Made by a program: the position numbers and the translations under genes. Under the pieces are notes generated by a model, which worked only from the letters and a program-made list of their open reading frames with translations, was not told the DNA's origin and searched no databases. Source: UBA9676 sp036522155 (GTDB lineage: Bacteria; Actinomycetota; Actinomycetes; Streptosporangiales; Streptosporangiaceae). From it: a stretch of DNA of 7,071 nt. Shown here in pieces: positions 6,262 to 7,071 of the stretch. The stretch is taken from NCBI GenBank assembly GCA_036522155.1, contig DATDGI010000416.1, positions 1 to 7,071 of the forward strand. The letters run 5' to 3'. Each line of letters opens with the position of its first letter. The first letter of the stretch is position 1.

Positions 6262-6948
6262 TCAGTTCGCCGTGGACGGGGCGGCCCGCAGCCGGTAGCC
6301 AACGCCCCGCAGCGTCTCCAGCTGGGCGGCCGCTGGCGGCTGGCCGATCTTGCGCCGCAGGTAGCCGACATACTGGTCAACCACGTTGGATACACCGTCA
6401 TAGGTGTAGTCCCAGACGTGCTCCAGAATCTGGGTGCGGGTCAGAACCTGGCCAGGATGACGGAGGAACAGCTCCAGCAGCGCGAACTCCTTCGGGGACA
6501 GCGCCAATTCCGCCTGCCCGCGCCACGCCTGCCGGGTGGCGGGGTCCAGCCGCAGCTCGCCACAGCGCAGCCGGGCAGGCCGCTCCGGGGCGCCACGACG
6601 GATCAGTGCCCTCAGCCGCGCGAACAGCTCATCGAAGCTGAACGGCTTCGCCAGATAGTCATCGGCCCCGGAATCAAGGCCCCGGACCCGGGCCGCCACA
6701 TCGTCCCGGGCGGTCAGCATCAGTACCGGGGCCCAGTGACCGCGGCTCCGGAGCCTGCGGCACACCTCGATGCCGTCATAGCCGGGCAGCATGACGTCGA
6801 GAACTAGCGCGTCGTAGCTGAATTCGCTGGCCCGCCATACGGCATCCGGCCCATCCACCGCGACATCGACGCGGTACCCCGCCTCAGACAACCCCCGTCT
6901 CAGCAGGCCAGCGGTCCGCACCTCGTCCTCCACCACCAAGATCTTCAT
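6262..6948 (-). CDS. OmpR/PhoB-family response regulator
   Basis: A 228-residue DNA-binding transcription factor, partner of the adjacent HK. The receiver domain covers about 1-118: acidic pocket E7, D8 and E9 in MKILVVEDE, phospho-acceptor D51 in LVLDVMLPGYDG, T79 in MLTARDD, and K101 in YLAKPFSFDEL. The winged helix covers about 127-221, with LSPKEFALLELFLRHPGQVL at 150-169, the recognition-helix region NVVDQYVGYLRRKI (188-201) and the ETLRGVGYRLR hairpin (211-221). The start MKILVVEDE at 6948 is the standard receiver opening; an in-frame start at 6981 adds MLSCWPPSLAV, which is not receiver sequence. No Shine-Dalgarno precedes the ATG, but TAGCTT lies seven bases upstream, so the message is probably leaderless. 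It is the first gene of the operon, with the kinase starting seven bases after its stop. Confidence 0.95.
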   Translation of the reverse strand: MKILVVEDEVRTAGLLRRGLSEAGYRVDVAVDGPDAVWRASEFSYDALVLDVMLPGYDGIEVCRRLRSRGHWAPVLMLTARDDVAARVRGLDSGADDYLAKPFSFDELFARLRALIRRGAPERPARLRCGELRLDPATRQAWRGQAELALSPKEFALLELFLRHPGQVLTRTQILEHVWDYTYDGVSNVVDQYVGYLRRKIGQPPAAAQLETLRGVGYRLRAAPSTAN

Positions 6949-6955
6949 AACAGCC

Positions 6956-6983
6956 AAGCTAGGCGGCCAACATGAGAGCACAA
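6956..6983 (-). promoter_or_regulatory. Candidate promoter for the two-component operon, leaderless
   Basis: Minus strand: TTGTGC (6983-6978), a 16-base spacer, and TAGCTT (6961-6956), a good TAnnnT -10. Transcription would start about seven bases downstream, at or next to the ATG at 6948. The absence of any ribosome site before this ATG agrees with a leaderless transcript, common in Actinobacteria. Confidence 0.55.
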
Positions 6984-6988
6984 TGTGA
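6976..6988 (-). promoter_or_regulatory. Shared 13-base element, copy in the regulator promoter
   Basis: The minus strand reads TCACATTGTGCTC and overlaps the proposed -35. On the plus strand GAGC begins at 6976 and again at 6987, an 11-base spacing of the kind OmpR-family proteins use for tandem binding. CACA-A-TGTG inside it is also a small palindrome. Its partner is at 4791-4803. Autoregulation is inferred. Confidence 0.35.
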
Positions 6989-7034
6989 GCTTGCTCTGTG
7001 GAGGCAATGGCCGCATGCGCCGCGGGATGCGTCA

Positions 7035-7070
7035 GCTGCTCCGGCCCGTTCCGCCGACGGCCGGAGCAGC
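7035..7070. terminator. Perfect 12-base inverted repeat at the right edge
   Basis: GCTGCTCCGGCC (7035-7046) pairs perfectly with 7059-7070 around a 12-base loop. It lies upstream of the regulator promoter, and no gene in the window ends there on either strand. It is probably the terminator of a minus-strand neighbour just outside the window; a large operator is less likely given the GC-rich stem. Confidence 0.6.
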
Positions 7071-7071
7071 C

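Noticed and set aside
6255..6401. Longer N-terminus for the kinase
   Set aside because: These 49 codons lie inside the regulator's winged-helix region; the ATG at 6254 directly precedes a typical first membrane segment.
5505..6641. Plus-strand reading frame of 378 residues opposite the kinase and regulator
   Set aside because: Antisense shadow, rich in Arg/Gln/Gly/Pro, no recognisable motif, and spans two unrelated real genes.

Overview
The window is high-GC DNA with GC-rich third codon positions, long spurious reading frames opposite real genes, and protein families typical of Actinobacteria. A filamentous, soil-type actinomycete is the best guess; genus cannot be read from the sequence. 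Seven genes are supported (one partial), in three transcriptional blocks.

Block 1, minus strand, about 1-1961: an APC-superfamily amino-acid permease resembling glutamate:GABA antiporters, followed after 30-36 bases by a small multi-pass membrane protein of unknown family that runs off the left edge. A short in-frame leader ORF stops three bases before the permease start.

Block 2, plus strand, 2182-4201: a VOC/glyoxalase-fold protein, a YCII/DGPF-domain protein and an ECF sigma factor of the ECF42 type with a long TPR-like C-terminal extension. The last two overlap by a GTGA junction. This is the known DGPF-ECF42 arrangement with a VOC gene added in front. No anti-sigma gene is present. Two ECF-like promoter candidates lie in the divergent gap before the VOC gene.

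A strong GC-rich hairpin (4299-4337) lies between blocks 2 and 3, which converge, and probably ends transcription from both sides.

Block 3, minus strand, 6948 down to 4379: an OmpR/PhoB-type response regulator, an HK with HAMP domain 7 bases downstream, and, after a 115-base gap, a small secreted acidic protein with a signal peptide and repeated TSPDN motifs. The regulator has no Shine-Dalgarno but has a -10-like TAGCTT seven bases before its ATG, so its mRNA is probably leaderless. A 13-base element, matching at 11 positions, occurs in the same orientation before the regulator and before the secreted-protein gene. It could be the regulator's binding site and would make the secreted protein part of the circuit. 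A second perfect inverted repeat (7035-7070) at the right edge probably ends a neighbouring transcript outside the window.

Most of this is recognisable biology. The least described parts are the small acidic exported protein tied to the two-component system, the VOC gene inside the DGPF-ECF42 operon, and the unidentified membrane protein at the left edge.
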